Assembly (NCBI GenBank): GCA_963778375.1
Contig: CAVZTX010000027.1
Coordinates: 286,515 to 350,514, forward strand
Length of the DNA: 64,000 nt
Direction of reading: 5' to 3'
DNA from: CAVZTX01 sp963778375
Lineage (GTDB): Bacteria; Chloroflexota; Ktedonobacteria; Ktedonobacterales; Ktedonobacteraceae
Part shown: positions 27,570-36,959 of the stretch, one piece after another
How the letters are laid out: each line of letters starts with the position of its first letter
How positions within the stretch are numbered: the stretch's first letter is position 1
The notes under the pieces: generated by a model
What the model saw: the letters and a program-made list of their open reading frames with translations, nothing else
Databases searched by the model: none
Told to the model about the DNA's origin: nothing
Made by a program: the position numbers and the translations under genes

Positions 27570-27590
27570 CTTCTTTCTCCTACTGTGCTA

Positions 27591-29525
27591 TCAACCCTCT
27601 GGTTGTGTTTGTTGTTGCAGTCCCTGGCTTTCCAACAAGGCACCTTCAATATCTGACGGGTGCGCTGCAGACTCTCCGTAGTCGTAAGGTGTTGATGTCA
27701 CCACAGGCAGCTCTTCAAAATTCTCAAGAGGTACCGGTGTTGGCACAGTCCATTCCAGCGTCTTGCCCCCCCACTCGTTGGCAACCGCAGGCTCGCCACT
27801 CCTGAGCGTGATAATCACATTGTAGGCAGCAACAAACACCGACGCTGCGATCAGAATGGCAAACAGACTGGCAATCGTGTTGGCCGTGACAAACGGCGCT
27901 GCAACATTCGCCGACCAACGGGGTTCACCTATCAGACCCGCATAGAACAGGAACATGAAGGTCCCCAGAAAACCGATTTCAAACAGCCAGAAATGTAGCC
28001 TGCTTAGAAATGGGTTGAGTCGCTTCCCCACCATTTTGGGGAACCAATAGTAGAAGCCGGCGAAAAACCCGAAGACCCCTGCCCCGACCAGCGTGAAATG
28101 GAAGTGCGCCGTGACAAACATGCCGCCATGCAAAATTTCATCCGTCGGCAGGTCTGCCAGGTAGATTCCGGTAATTCCTCCGATCACAAAGTTGACCAGT
28201 ACGGCGCACACAAACAACATTGGAACCGTGGCCCAGATCTTCCCACGCCAGATCGTACCTACTATCGCCAGGAAGAAGAAACCAGTCGGAATCGAAATTA
28301 ATTCTGTATCGAGCATGAACGGGGCATCCAATGGGTTATTCGAGCCACTAAAGTACAGGTGATGCCCCCACACGACCACGCTCAGGAGACTGATCCCCAC
28401 GAGACTGCCGATCATCATGCGACGGCCAAAGATCGCCTTGCGCGAAAAAACAGCAGCCACCTCAGCAGCTACAGCGAGAGATGGTAAGACTACCACATAC
28501 ACCTCAGGGTGTCCAAAAAACCAGAACAGGTGCTCGTACACCCAGTTATTCCCACCGTAGGAGGCTACAAAGAAGGATGTCTGGAAGATTCGATCCATCG
28601 CAACCATGATCTGAGACATCATGAACGTGGGGAACGCTGTCAAACTCAGGAATACCGAGAGTATAACACCCCATACAAGAATCGGCAGTCGTCCCCAGGT
28701 CATGCCCCTCGTACGCAAAATCAACACAGTCGAGATGATATTCAGGGCCGCCACCGTCGTTGAAATCGAAAAGACAATGATGAAGAAACAGTACGCAAGC
28801 ATGCCTGGCGTCAACTGCTGATCCGCAAGTGGGGCGTAGCCGGTCCATCCTGTCTGGAATCCGCCCAGGAAAAGCGTAGAAATGATGATAGGAATGTCAA
28901 GGAAAAGCAGCCAGTAGCTCAACGCATTGAGTCGGGGAAACGCCATGTCACGCGCCCCAATCATGATGGGAACAACGAAGTTACCGAACGGACCCGCGAC
29001 CATAATGACTGCCGCGACAACCATGATGATCCCGTGCATACCCACAATCGTGTTGTACGTGGAGGGATTGAAGAAAATCGCTCCAGGCCTCGATTGCTCC
29101 AGCCAAATCATGAAGGCTCCCATTGAGCCTACAAAAAAGAGCAAAAGCGTTGTGAACAGGTATTGATTCCCAACCACTTTGTGATCGGTAGTCCACTGGA
29201 AGTACCGCCACAGTCCCTTGCCCTTGCCTGCTAGATCTTGTTCTTCGGCAAATGTTGGTTCCCGGCGCCCAAAACCCCACTTCACCACATCGTTGAAAGC
29301 TCCAATACCCACCATGAAGAAGAACGCCCAGCCTGTGTAAATAGCTGCAACGGTCCCATCCCAGTTATTGCCCTGTGTGGCAAGCTGCACGATGATGCCA
29401 AGTACAGCAGCACCTATCGCGCCGAAAATAATCCCAGAAACCACACTTGGGAAAAGCTGTTGCATCAGGCTCCGTCGTCTGGCCTCGGGTGGGGTGGGGT
29501 GTACCATCACTACTTGTTCGCTCAT
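27591..29525 (-). CDS. ctaD: Cytochrome c oxidase subunit I
   Basis: 644 residues, heme-copper oxidase catalytic subunit. An extra N-terminal hydrophobic pair (SGIIFGAIGAAVLGIIVQL and TGWAFFFMVGIGAF) precedes the 12-helix core. Heme a ligand His in GMHGIIMVVAA; CuB and cross-linked Tyr in FWFFGHPEVYVVVLPS; CuB pair in VWGHHLYFSG; heme ligands in AHFHFTLVGAG. The Glu in GHPEVY marks an A1-type D-channel. It reduces O2 to water and pumps protons. ATG overlaps the ctaC stop by four bases (29522-29525), so the pair is translationally coupled. Confidence 0.96.
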   Translation of the reverse strand: MSEQVVMVHPTPPEARRRSLMQQLFPSVVSGIIFGAIGAAVLGIIVQLATQGNNWDGTVAAIYTGWAFFFMVGIGAFNDVVKWGFGRREPTFAEEQDLAGKGKGLWRYFQWTTDHKVVGNQYLFTTLLLFFVGSMGAFMIWLEQSRPGAIFFNPSTYNTIVGMHGIIMVVAAVIMVAGPFGNFVVPIMIGARDMAFPRLNALSYWLLFLDIPIIISTLFLGGFQTGWTGYAPLADQQLTPGMLAYCFFIIVFSISTTVAALNIISTVLILRTRGMTWGRLPILVWGVILSVFLSLTAFPTFMMSQIMVAMDRIFQTSFFVASYGGNNWVYEHLFWFFGHPEVYVVVLPSLAVAAEVAAVFSRKAIFGRRMMIGSLVGISLLSVVVWGHHLYFSGSNNPLDAPFMLDTELISIPTGFFFLAIVGTIWRGKIWATVPMLFVCAVLVNFVIGGITGIYLADLPTDEILHGGMFVTAHFHFTLVGAGVFGFFAGFYYWFPKMVGKRLNPFLSRLHFWLFEIGFLGTFMFLFYAGLIGEPRWSANVAAPFVTANTIASLFAILIAASVFVAAYNVIITLRSGEPAVANEWGGKTLEWTVPTPVPLENFEELPVVTSTPYDYGESAAHPSDIEGALLESQGLQQQTQPEG

Positions 29526-30307
29526 GGGTGCCCTCCTTGGCTAGTTATCCAGGTATTAAAGTCATTCGTGTTGACCACTTTCACTGCTTCCCACATGTAG
29601 GAATGTAAGAGACCGCACAATTCCACGCAGTTCACTGTATAGTCGCCTATCACCGTCGGTGTGACGATTGGCGTGGACGTCACTTCCCCTGGGTTCGCAT
29701 CAATGCGTACCCCGAATGAACGGATGGCAAACCCGTGCAGTACATCTTTCGAGGTGACGACGAACTTCACCGGACAATTCACTGGCAGTTCTATCACCTG
29801 CGCTCCCTGGCTGGTAGCACCATATTGTGGATAGTCAAACGTCCACTGCCATTGTTGCGCAGTTACCTGCACAACCAGAGCGTTAGCAGGTGCAGCAGAG
29901 GTTTCCTGGTAGATGGCCACCATTCCCCAGATGAAAAGAAAGAGACAAAGCAGACTTGTGACCCCTAACCATCCGATTTGCAGCCCCGGTCTGGGCTTCA
30001 AGGGAACGGGGTCCTCCGTGGGCATCTCCCTTGTCCGAAAGAAGATCATGCTGTAAGCAAGGAAGACAAAGACGAACAAGGCCACCGGTATAGCCAGGGC
30101 CGTAAGCACGACAAGCGTAAGATCATCGACAGCGTCAATATCGCTTGCTACCGTCGGGAGAACAAATGGGGCAAGGAAAATCCATGCCACAATCCCAATA
30201 ATTGAGAGTACTACCCAGGCAATCACGACATTACGAAAATGACGCGGTTCATGTCCTACTGCTGCTGGTGAAGGACTGATCAGCCCCCCTTCGATATTCT
30301 CAGCCAT
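29522..30307 (-). CDS. ctaC: Cytochrome c oxidase subunit II (CuA)
   Basis: 261 residues. Two membrane helices in the N-terminal half (VVIAWVVLSIIGIVAWIFLA, then LTALAIPVALFVFVFLAY), a third hydrophobic stretch at 125-145, then the cupredoxin domain with QQWQWTFDYP, the His in DVLHGFAIRSFGV and the CuA centre CVELCGLLHSYM (Cys, Glu, Cys, His, Met). It accepts electrons from cytochrome c. No heme c motif CxxCH is present, so it is aa3 rather than caa3 by this subunit. It follows the cupredoxin gene by 12 bases. Confidence 0.95.
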   Translation of the reverse strand: MAENIEGGLISPSPAAVGHEPRHFRNVVIAWVVLSIIGIVAWIFLAPFVLPTVASDIDAVDDLTLVVLTALAIPVALFVFVFLAYSMIFFRTREMPTEDPVPLKPRPGLQIGWLGVTSLLCLFLFIWGMVAIYQETSAAPANALVVQVTAQQWQWTFDYPQYGATSQGAQVIELPVNCPVKFVVTSKDVLHGFAIRSFGVRIDANPGEVTSTPIVTPTVIGDYTVNCVELCGLLHSYMWEAVKVVNTNDFNTWITSQGGHP

Positions 30308-30319
30308 CTTATCCCTCCC

Positions 30320-31027
30320 TTAATAATTTGTCACGTTTATCGTCCCAGCCATGTATCCTGTGGTAGCCATCGGCCCGCTAAATCCATATGGACTTAGGCG
30401 ATCATTGCCACAAGGAACATAGCAGTGCCAGATATAGGTATGGCCAGCAGGTCCCGTCTGGAACTGGAACACAATGACGTTGGGCGTCGGGTACTGGTTA
30501 CCGTTAATCGTCTGGTTTGTGGGAGCGTTGTCTGCAACTCCAAGCAGCGGGACACTCACAAAGATGGGATTTGTCTCGTTCGGTTGTGATTGGATGGTGA
30601 ACGTGTGGGCGGCATCATCCGGGTTGATCTGGCTCATCGGCTTATTGTTGTACATAGCCATGCCACCCAAAGTCCCCTGCACTTTGTCGAAGAAATCGTT
30701 GTACAGGCCCGATGCACTATCATATTGCTTAATCGTAACCGTGATGGTGCTGTTCGCGGGAAGTTCGAAGTTCGTAGTTGGGCAGTAGGTTACCCATTGA
30801 CTTGCCTGATCATTTGCATTGGGGTGACAGACCATACTGTCGGGAAACGTAGCAAGATCAAGTGATGCGCTGTTGGGACCAGTTTTGGTCGCTCGTAATA
30901 CAGTTGGCGGCTCGTAACCAAGTCCCCAATTTGCTCGTAGAGCGAGCGCGATCCCTGCTACTATACCAAAACCTAAAATAATTGATACTATCAGGCCAAT
31001 ATAAAAGCCTGCTGAGTGCTGTTTCAA
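30320..31027 (-). CDS. Membrane-anchored cupredoxin-like protein of the oxidase operon
   Basis: 235 residues from TTG 31027, chosen because AAGGAGG lies six bases upstream; the GTG at 31057 has no such signal. One N-terminal helix (IGLIVSIILGFGIVAGIAL), then a beta-rich domain. Possible copper ligands: the His in DAAHTFTI and the cluster GHTYIWHCYVPCGNDRLSPYGFSGPM, listed here as key residues His, Cys, Cys and Met at about 30380-30430. Position at the head of the operon suggests an electron carrier for the oxidase or a copper-delivery protein. I know the fold, not a characterised homologue. Confidence 0.7.
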   Translation of the reverse strand: MKQHSAGFYIGLIVSIILGFGIVAGIALALRANWGLGYEPPTVLRATKTGPNSASLDLATFPDSMVCHPNANDQASQWVTYCPTTNFELPANSTITVTIKQYDSASGLYNDFFDKVQGTLGGMAMYNNKPMSQINPDDAAHTFTIQSQPNETNPIFVSVPLLGVADNAPTNQTINGNQYPTPNVIVFQFQTGPAGHTYIWHCYVPCGNDRLSPYGFSGPMATTGYMAGTINVTNY

Positions 31028-31704
31028 TGCAGTCCTCCTTAGTCTGGGTTTAAACACGAAAAACCAGAAGAGACTTCCTTGTTCCCTTCTGTTCAGCTAA
31101 TGAGTGCGGCTCGATGCATTGTCACAGTTGGCTATCTGAGTGGTTGATTCCTACACCCAGATGTCTACTGTATTCAAATGTTACCCGATCTCCTGCAATG
31201 ATTACTCTATTTATATGTAAGGAACAATGAGGCACTGCAAAAGATCAGAGCAGGTATGCTAAAAGCAATCCTCCTTTCTCGTACAATCAGTTACCAGAAG
31301 TATACCATATAATTACCTATTTGAGAATATAGCATGATCATTAGCTCATATCATCATACCAAATGTCCTGTATATCAATTCTCTTTATGTACCATATACT
31401 CTTTGCGAATGACTCCTTCTCTTGACTCCTCATCCCCCAGGCAGTTCCAAGAGCCTTTCGATGGTGCAGACTATGTCGCCCAAAAGTAGCACAATCCGCA
31501 TAAGTGAGGCATCATAGGCGGCGAGAAGCATTGTAGATGAAGCAAGCACATAACGCAGAAATCAAGATGAGAACATTCTCATTTTTTTCTAATTCAGTTT
31601 CAATGAGTTGATGTTACCTTATCCAGGTCGGGAGAGCAGCTCTCCGTCAACCATTGCGCCCATCAAAGTAGTACACACCAGCAACAACGTGGAGGTTAAT
31701 CATT
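31028..31704. other. Divergent intergenic region with an isolated hairpin-plus-T-run
   Basis: About 680 AT-rich bases between the oxidase operon start and the stress-protein-like gene. No convincing ORF. It must hold the oxidase operon promoter, which I could not place. The only clear structure is TGAGAA-CA-TTCTCA followed by seven T (31568-31588) on the plus strand, with no annotated gene upstream on that strand. Confidence 0.5.
31568..31588 (+). terminator. Terminator-like hairpin with no upstream gene
   Basis: TGAGAACATTCTCA followed by TTTTTTT. The stem is short (6-7 bp) but the T-run is good. It could end an unannotated small RNA in 31,100-31,568, or be an operator (ATGAGAA/TTCTCAT dyad) for the gene at 31705. 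Confidence 0.35.
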
Positions 31705-32145
31705 GTGGAATATGTAAAGACAGATGACATATACGAACAGTTCTCAGTGTCCTCTCAAAGGACATTTCCAGCGGCTCCCTTCCCTCGCAAGTACATCCAC
31801 TGTATCATTGACGATCTTCATAATGCTGTTCAGGCCGTTCACGCATTGCGAGCAGATGGCTTCGACACCAAAGATATCCATGTCATGGCGAGTTGGGATT
31901 TTGTGGAAGCCATCGAACGGAGATATCAGCAGAAAAGCCGTCTGTCACGGGCGCTCATGCACCTCTTTATCAATTCTGGCTTTTGCAACACATACCTGCA
32001 CCATGCGTGCCGGGGACATCATTTCCTCGCGGTACGTCTCTCTCGGTATCAACAAATGGAGCAAGTGCGCGATCTACTCGCTCCCTACCACACACACCTC
32101 ATGAAATATATCGATACCTGGACGATTGCTGAACTTCTTCCTTAA
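31705..32145 (+). CDS. General-stress-protein 17M-like (YflT-type) hypothetical protein
   Basis: 146 residues from GTG 31705, with GGAGG nine bases upstream. The segment KYIHCIIDDLHNAVQAVHAL and GFDTKDIHVMA resembles the ferredoxin-like heat-induced YflT/DUF1269 fold, and the C-terminus HHFLAVRLSRYQQMEQVRDL matches its last strand-helix. Function unknown; family members are stress-induced. The downstream gene converges seven bases away. Confidence 0.55.
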   Translation: MEYVKTDDIYEQFSVSSQRTFPAAPFPRKYIHCIIDDLHNAVQAVHALRADGFDTKDIHVMASWDFVEAIERRYQQKSRLSRALMHLFINSGFCNTYLHHACRGHHFLAVRLSRYQQMEQVRDLLAPYHTHLMKYIDTWTIAELLP

Positions 32146-32152
32146 AACCGTC

Positions 32153-32653
32153 TTATCTTGGCACCGCGAACAAAATGACAAATATGACCAGGTGAAAGAG
32201 GGTAAAAAGAACAAGAAACCACATGACGTATTTGAAATCTCTCTGGAATTCCCACTCGCCGGTCGGTACATTCCTACGAGGAGGGTAAGCTCTCGGAGAG
32301 CGTCCGGCTGCCGCAAGACCCATAGCAATGCGCAAACGTGCTGGTGATTGTATGGTGGAGTGGTAGATTTCTACAACCAGAGCCTTATAGCAAGATTTAC
32401 AGAGAACCCATTCCTGGCGCGGCTCCGGTGCATCAACCGGCTCCTTCAGTGCAATGGGACGGGACCAGATCAATCTCAAGCAGATAGAACAGCGTTCAGG
32501 TTTGTACCAACGCCTTCTCCGTTCTGTTTCTCGCCTGGTGGCGACCGTTACATCATCTCCTGGTAGCATATACTCACTCACTGTCCATTCCAGGTCCACT
32601 GACAGGTCGCAGTAGCGGAGATTCCTTAAATTGCTCACATTACAGTTCACCAT
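32153..32653 (-). CDS. Tail-anchored protein with a four-cysteine zinc-finger-like motif
   Basis: 166 residues. Two CxxC pairs: RCSICLRLIW and WVLCKSCYKAL, about 30 residues apart, fit a treble-clef zinc site. The C-terminus is one membrane helix (VMWFLVLFTLFHLVIFVILF), so the protein is likely tail-anchored with the finger in the cytoplasm. I do not recognise a named family. It converges with the YflT-like gene. Confidence 0.5.
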   Translation of the reverse strand: MVNCNVSNLRNLRYCDLSVDLEWTVSEYMLPGDDVTVATRRETERRRRWYKPERCSICLRLIWSRPIALKEPVDAPEPRQEWVLCKSCYKALVVEIYHSTIQSPARLRIAMGLAAAGRSPRAYPPRRNVPTGEWEFQRDFKYVMWFLVLFTLFHLVIFVILFAVPR

Positions 32654-32740
32654 CCTGCATAATTATTGTATCATATGTGTCGGGATATATTAATGACTCG
32701 AAGGGCACCAGGGAAAACACATTAAAGGGGAAATGGGATT

Positions 32741-33943
32741 GTGATCTCCATCTCACGCACATATTGCTACCGCTTCTGTTTACTGATCATATTGTTATTA
32801 CTTGTCGTAATAAGCACTCCTTCAGTCCACGCGGATGGTGGCGCTCCTCAACTCGCCTACGTGGCAGGAGCTGCGCAAGGCATCAGCATCATTGATATCG
32901 CGCAACGTCGCGCAACTGGGACAATCGCCCTGACAGGGAATCCACGCACAGCTTTACTCAGTCTGGATGGTCATGCGCTCTACGTCACACAACCCACATT
33001 AGGACGAGTTGCCGTAATCATTGCGAAAACAGGCAAGATTCTCTGCACCGCCAATCTCCCAGGTCAACCCTCACTGCTCGCACTCAGCTTGGATACAACG
33101 GTCCTGTACGCTGCCGGTCAGGGAGATACCCGCGTCCGCGCCCTCAACCCCAGTACCTGCGCGGTCCAGCAGACCTTCGAGACCCATGAACCTGTCTATG
33201 GGCTGGCCGTAACCGCCTCAACCGCTCCAAACGCCACACCCTCAACTCCCAACCAGCTCTGGATCACCGGAACCACCTCTATCACGGTCTTCGAGGTGAC
33301 CGGACACCTGCTTGGCACTGTGCCTATTGCCGGTGGACCCCAAAACATCACCATCCCCGGCAGTTTTACCGCCTACGTTACTACCCGCCAGGGTACCGTC
33401 GTTGGCGTTGACCTCAATACACGCCAAGTCATCCGGACCCTACTCGCTGGAGGACAATTTGGACCCATGGATTACAACGCAATCACCGGCGAAGTCTACG
33501 TCCCCGATCAACTGCACAACCAACTCGATGTCCTTGCCCCTATCACAGCAAGCACATCTCCAGCGCCGCGTGAACCAGCACGCGTTCTCCCTCTCAGCAG
33601 TTCTCCACAATCGGTCGCCATCACCAACGACGGGCAACTCGGCTTCGTAGCGCTCTCCAACGGTCAAGTACTTATGCTCAACATCCCAGGACGAAGCATA
33701 GTCACCAGCATCTCAGTCGGCGGCACTCCCCACTTCATCATCACTGGCCTCTACCCACCGACCAACACTCCTACATCTCCCCCGCGGCAGGTAACAACCA
33801 CTCCCTTGTCGGCAACATCCGTTAACCATTCCCTTCTCATTGTCCTGATCGTGCTGGCCGGAATACTCTTGCTCATCACGCTCTGGCTCTTTTGGAACTC
33901 TTACCAGAAGCGGCTTGCTGCTCAACGTTCCCAACGCAAGTGA
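32741..33943 (+). CDS. YVTN/NHL-type beta-propeller protein, secreted and membrane-anchored
   Basis: 400 residues from GTG 32741. Signal peptide FCLLIILLLLVVISTPSVHA, then about seven propeller blades: LAYVAGAAQGISIIDIA, LSLDGHALYVTQPTLG, LALSLDTTVLYAAGQG, SVAITNDGQLGFVALSNGQ and so on. The C-terminus is a membrane helix (LLIVLIVLAGILLLITLWLF) with a basic tail. Likely a surface-exposed binding scaffold; ligand unknown. The TlpA-like gene follows by about 90 bases. Confidence 0.75.
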   Translation: MISISRTYCYRFCLLIILLLLVVISTPSVHADGGAPQLAYVAGAAQGISIIDIAQRRATGTIALTGNPRTALLSLDGHALYVTQPTLGRVAVIIAKTGKILCTANLPGQPSLLALSLDTTVLYAAGQGDTRVRALNPSTCAVQQTFETHEPVYGLAVTASTAPNATPSTPNQLWITGTTSITVFEVTGHLLGTVPIAGGPQNITIPGSFTAYVTTRQGTVVGVDLNTRQVIRTLLAGGQFGPMDYNAITGEVYVPDQLHNQLDVLAPITASTSPAPREPARVLPLSSSPQSVAITNDGQLGFVALSNGQVLMLNIPGRSIVTSISVGGTPHFIITGLYPPTNTPTSPPRQVTTTPLSATSVNHSLLIVLIVLAGILLLITLWLFWNSYQKRLAAQRSQRK

Positions 33944-34034
33944 CTCTAGACTCTTTCAAATGGAGAACCTCTAGGTACCCATCCGCATCTATGCTATACT
34001 CTACATGCAACGTAAAAACGGCGTACTCATAGAA

Positions 34035-34646
34035 ATGGACCGTCACATGCCCGAACTCGCCGAAAATGCACCAGTTCAAGAGCCAGCCCGTAAAAATAAG
34101 CGTAGGCGTAGAATACTCATATTTAGCATAATCAGCCTGTTAAACCTGGCATTGCTTGCACTGCTCTTAAAGCTACTGCTCACGCCAGCACCAAATGCTG
34201 CCGTATCGGATCCGCTGATCGGCCATCCAGCCCCAAATTTTTCACTGGCAACGCTCCGGCCCAGTACTCAACAGAGTCAGCTTTCGCTCTCGAACTTCCA
34301 AGGCAAACCCGTCGTCCTCAACTTCTGGGCCTCCTGGTGCGACCCATGTAAGCAGGAAATGCCGCTCCTGGAAAACACCTGGAAACAAATGCAAACGCAA
34401 GGGAAAAATGTCGTCTTCCTCGGCATTGACTTTCAAGACCTCAACAAGGATGGTATCAGCTTTCTACAGCAATTCAGCATCACCTACCCCATCGTGCTAG
34501 ACACCAGTGGAACAGTCGCCTTCAAATACGGCATAACATCTCTACCCGTCACCATCTTCATCAATCAACATGGAACGGTCATCAGCAGAGTAGCCCGTCA
34601 GCTCACCCAGCAGACATTATCAAGCAACCTGCAACTCATCACCTAG
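34035..34646 (+). CDS. TlpA/ResA-type membrane-anchored thiol-disulfide oxidoreductase
   Basis: 203 residues from ATG 34035; the ATG at 34005 lies only five bases after a TATACT -10 element (33995-34000) and is therefore unlikely. N-terminal anchor ILIFSIISLLNLALLALLLK, then a thioredoxin fold with GHPAPNFSLATL, catalytic VLNFWASWCDPCKQEMP (CxxC) and cis-Pro SLPVTIFINQHG. ResA-like proteins reduce apocytochrome c or other exported disulfides outside the membrane, which fits a respiring cell, but no cytochrome c maturation genes are adjacent. Confidence 0.85.
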   Translation: MDRHMPELAENAPVQEPARKNKRRRRILIFSIISLLNLALLALLLKLLLTPAPNAAVSDPLIGHPAPNFSLATLRPSTQQSQLSLSNFQGKPVVLNFWASWCDPCKQEMPLLENTWKQMQTQGKNVVFLGIDFQDLNKDGISFLQQFSITYPIVLDTSGTVAFKYGITSLPVTIFINQHGTVISRVARQLTQQTLSSNLQLIT

Positions 34647-34952
34647 AACCGAAGATACCATCATCGTCACCAAACCACCCGCATTGACAACACCAAAGCT
34701 CAAAACTTCCCCCTACGTTTCTACCTGAAACACAACACCCACATCTCACACATAACCTACTAAGCATAGCTGAACGTGATAACTTCGTGATAATCGGTGA
34801 TATTTTTTCTCCCTCCCATCTCAGGCATACTACGAGTAAGTCGATTACGTGCTCACCCCTCTACAGGGCAGCAAGGAACTGCCCTGATAAGCAAAAGCAA
34901 GCTTTCGGCAATCTAAAAGCTAGTGGACAATGCCTAAGAAAGGAACTTCCGC
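34647..34952. other. Intergenic region with a leader hairpin
   Basis: About 300 bases before the CAP-domain gene. CAGGGCAG (34864-34871), loop CAAGGAA, CTGCCCTG (34879-34886) is a perfect 8-bp hairpin about 70 bases upstream of ATG 34953. I tried to match it to c-di-GMP and other riboswitch cores without success. Confidence 0.4.
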
Positions 34953-36875
34953 ATGTTGAACCATCCACCCTTCCCACCCAGCGCTGCCAGTAGACAGCGC
35001 GCTACTGCCCGTCCTCCCAGTATGCTCACCCGGCACCTTCGACGAGCTGCCAGCGTCCTGGCATTCGCCGTTCTGACGGCCTCGCTCATCCTGTTGAGCA
35101 TCCCCAGCGGTATCGCTTCTGCGGCCAGCTTAACAACCTGTACGCCTCTCGCCACGCTTCCGGCCAATGTGTCCGATCCTAATGAAGCATTCGATACGGT
35201 CGCACATGTGATTGCCACCTTCAATACCGCCCGGCAGCAAGAGGGATGTACCGTTTCCTTGAGCATCGACCCCACAGCCTATGCCGCCGCAACACCCCAG
35301 ATGCAAGTGCTGATGTTGCTCAATGCCGAGCGCCAGGACCGTGGCCTGGGTACACTTCAGCTAGACAGCACTTTGCTCTCCCAGATCGTGCAGAACCATG
35401 ACAAGGAAATGGTGCAGTACAACTACTTCGCCCACCCCAGTCCGATCAACCAGCTTGGAGCAGCTTCTCCTCCCACCGCTCGCGACATGGCAAATCCTGC
35501 GGTCAATGGTCACAATACGCTCTGCTGTGGTGAAAATCTCGCTGCTGGCAGCAGCAATGTTCCCGGCGGTGGGTCGGCTGCCGATAGCGTCTATCGCTTC
35601 ATGTATCAGGACAGTGCCTCAAACTGGGGCCATCGCCAAAACGTCCTTGGCTATTGCTGTGGTAGCTCCCCGACCTTCGGCCATTATACCTGGGTAGGGA
35701 TCGGAGTTGCTACGGGTGGCCAGTACGGGGTCTACTATGGTATCGATTTTCTTGAGGACTCCAGTACCACGCCCTATACACCGCCCAGCAACACAGATAC
35801 CCAGCCGCCAAGCATGAACGCTCCGACAATTGTCAGCTCGAACACGGTGCAAGTGACCGGCGTGCAGGACAATAGCGATGGAGGTGCCTCAGGAGCAGCA
35901 GGCGTGACCGGCGTCGTTTTCTATGTCGGCTCTGCTGTAGCTTCCAACGGCACCTTCCAGACCGTCGCCGCGACCCAAACGTCCCCTGGCACCTGGACAG
36001 CTACCCTATCCGCAAGCGACCCAACCACCCTGCATGCAGTGGCTGTCGACGGCAGCGGCAACTACAAAGACTGTACGGCAAGCGGCGGTTCGTGCCCTTC
36101 AGGCACGCCAGCCCCCACGGAACTTCCGCTCAGGCGCTACTTCAACTATAGCAGCTTCACACATTGGATCACCACCGGTCAGGTCACCAGCAGCTACCAG
36201 TACGAGCGCACGCTCGGCAGCCTGCTCAGTACAGCGCAATCCGGCACCCAGGCCATCTACGGTTGTGTCGCGACCGGCACCCAGGATCACTTCCTCTCCA
36301 GCGATTCTACGTGTGGAGGACAGACCGTCCTGATGCAGGAAGGCTACATCTACACCTCCCAGCCAGCGGGTATTGCCACTATCCAGCTCTACCGCTGCCA
36401 CCTTCAGCGCTCAACCGGCCGCGATGACTATGTCTCCGCCGATCCTAACTGCGAAGGTTACACCAACGACGGCACCCTTGGCTTCGCCCTGGCCACAGCG
36501 CTCCAGCGCTACTTCAGCTATAGCAGCTTCACCCACTGGATCACCACCGGCGCAGTGACGAGCAGCTACCAGTATGAGCGCACGCTGGGCAGCTTACTGA
36601 GCACCAGCCAGGTCAACACCCAACTACTGTACGGCTGCGTCACCACCGGCACCCAGGATCACTTCCTCTCCAGCGACTCTGCCTGCAATGGGCAAACTGT
36701 CCTGATGCAGGAAGGCTACATCTACACCTCCCAGCCAGCAGGCGTTGCCACCGTGCAGCTCTATCGCTGTCACCTCCTGCGCCCAACCGGCCGAGACGAT
36801 TATGTCTCCGCCGACCCTAACTGTGAAGGCTATACCACCGACGGCACCCTCGGCTTCGCCCTCGCGGCAGGTTGA
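34953..36875 (+). CDS. Secreted CAP-domain protein with two C-terminal DUF5648-like repeats
   Basis: 640 residues, AAGGAA before the ATG. Signal peptide near residues 27-55 (AASVLAFAVLTASLILLSIP). The CAP/SCP (PR-1) domain spans about 110-270: LLNAERQDRGLGTLQLDSTL, HDKEMVQYNYFAHPSP, GENLAAGSS and GHRQNVLGY carry the two His and Glu of the CAP cavity. An Ig-like segment (VTGVVFYVGSAVASNG) follows. Then two tandem repeats of about 122 residues (36121-36490 and 36496-36870), each with YFNYSSFTHWITTG-like start, TGTQDHFLSSDS, QEGYIYTSQPAG and GRDDYVSADPNCEGY. Probably a surface or secreted binding protein. Confidence 0.8.
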   Translation: MLNHPPFPPSAASRQRATARPPSMLTRHLRRAASVLAFAVLTASLILLSIPSGIASAASLTTCTPLATLPANVSDPNEAFDTVAHVIATFNTARQQEGCTVSLSIDPTAYAAATPQMQVLMLLNAERQDRGLGTLQLDSTLLSQIVQNHDKEMVQYNYFAHPSPINQLGAASPPTARDMANPAVNGHNTLCCGENLAAGSSNVPGGGSAADSVYRFMYQDSASNWGHRQNVLGYCCGSSPTFGHYTWVGIGVATGGQYGVYYGIDFLEDSSTTPYTPPSNTDTQPPSMNAPTIVSSNTVQVTGVQDNSDGGASGAAGVTGVVFYVGSAVASNGTFQTVAATQTSPGTWTATLSASDPTTLHAVAVDGSGNYKDCTASGGSCPSGTPAPTELPLRRYFNYSSFTHWITTGQVTSSYQYERTLGSLLSTAQSGTQAIYGCVATGTQDHFLSSDSTCGGQTVLMQEGYIYTSQPAGIATIQLYRCHLQRSTGRDDYVSADPNCEGYTNDGTLGFALATALQRYFSYSSFTHWITTGAVTSSYQYERTLGSLLSTSQVNTQLLYGCVTTGTQDHFLSSDSACNGQTVLMQEGYIYTSQPAGVATVQLYRCHLLRPTGRDDYVSADPNCEGYTTDGTLGFALAAG

Positions 36876-36959
36876 TGCCGAAGTCCACACACCCACGAGT
36901 TACGCAACGAGGGAAACTCAGGGAATGGGATGGTGTGAAAATCTCAACCAGGTGTAAAT

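Noticed and set aside
34780..34952. c-di-GMP riboswitch upstream of the CAP-domain gene
   Set aside because: A GGGCAG hairpin and a few A-rich loops are present, but the conserved c-di-GMP-I core and second stem are missing.
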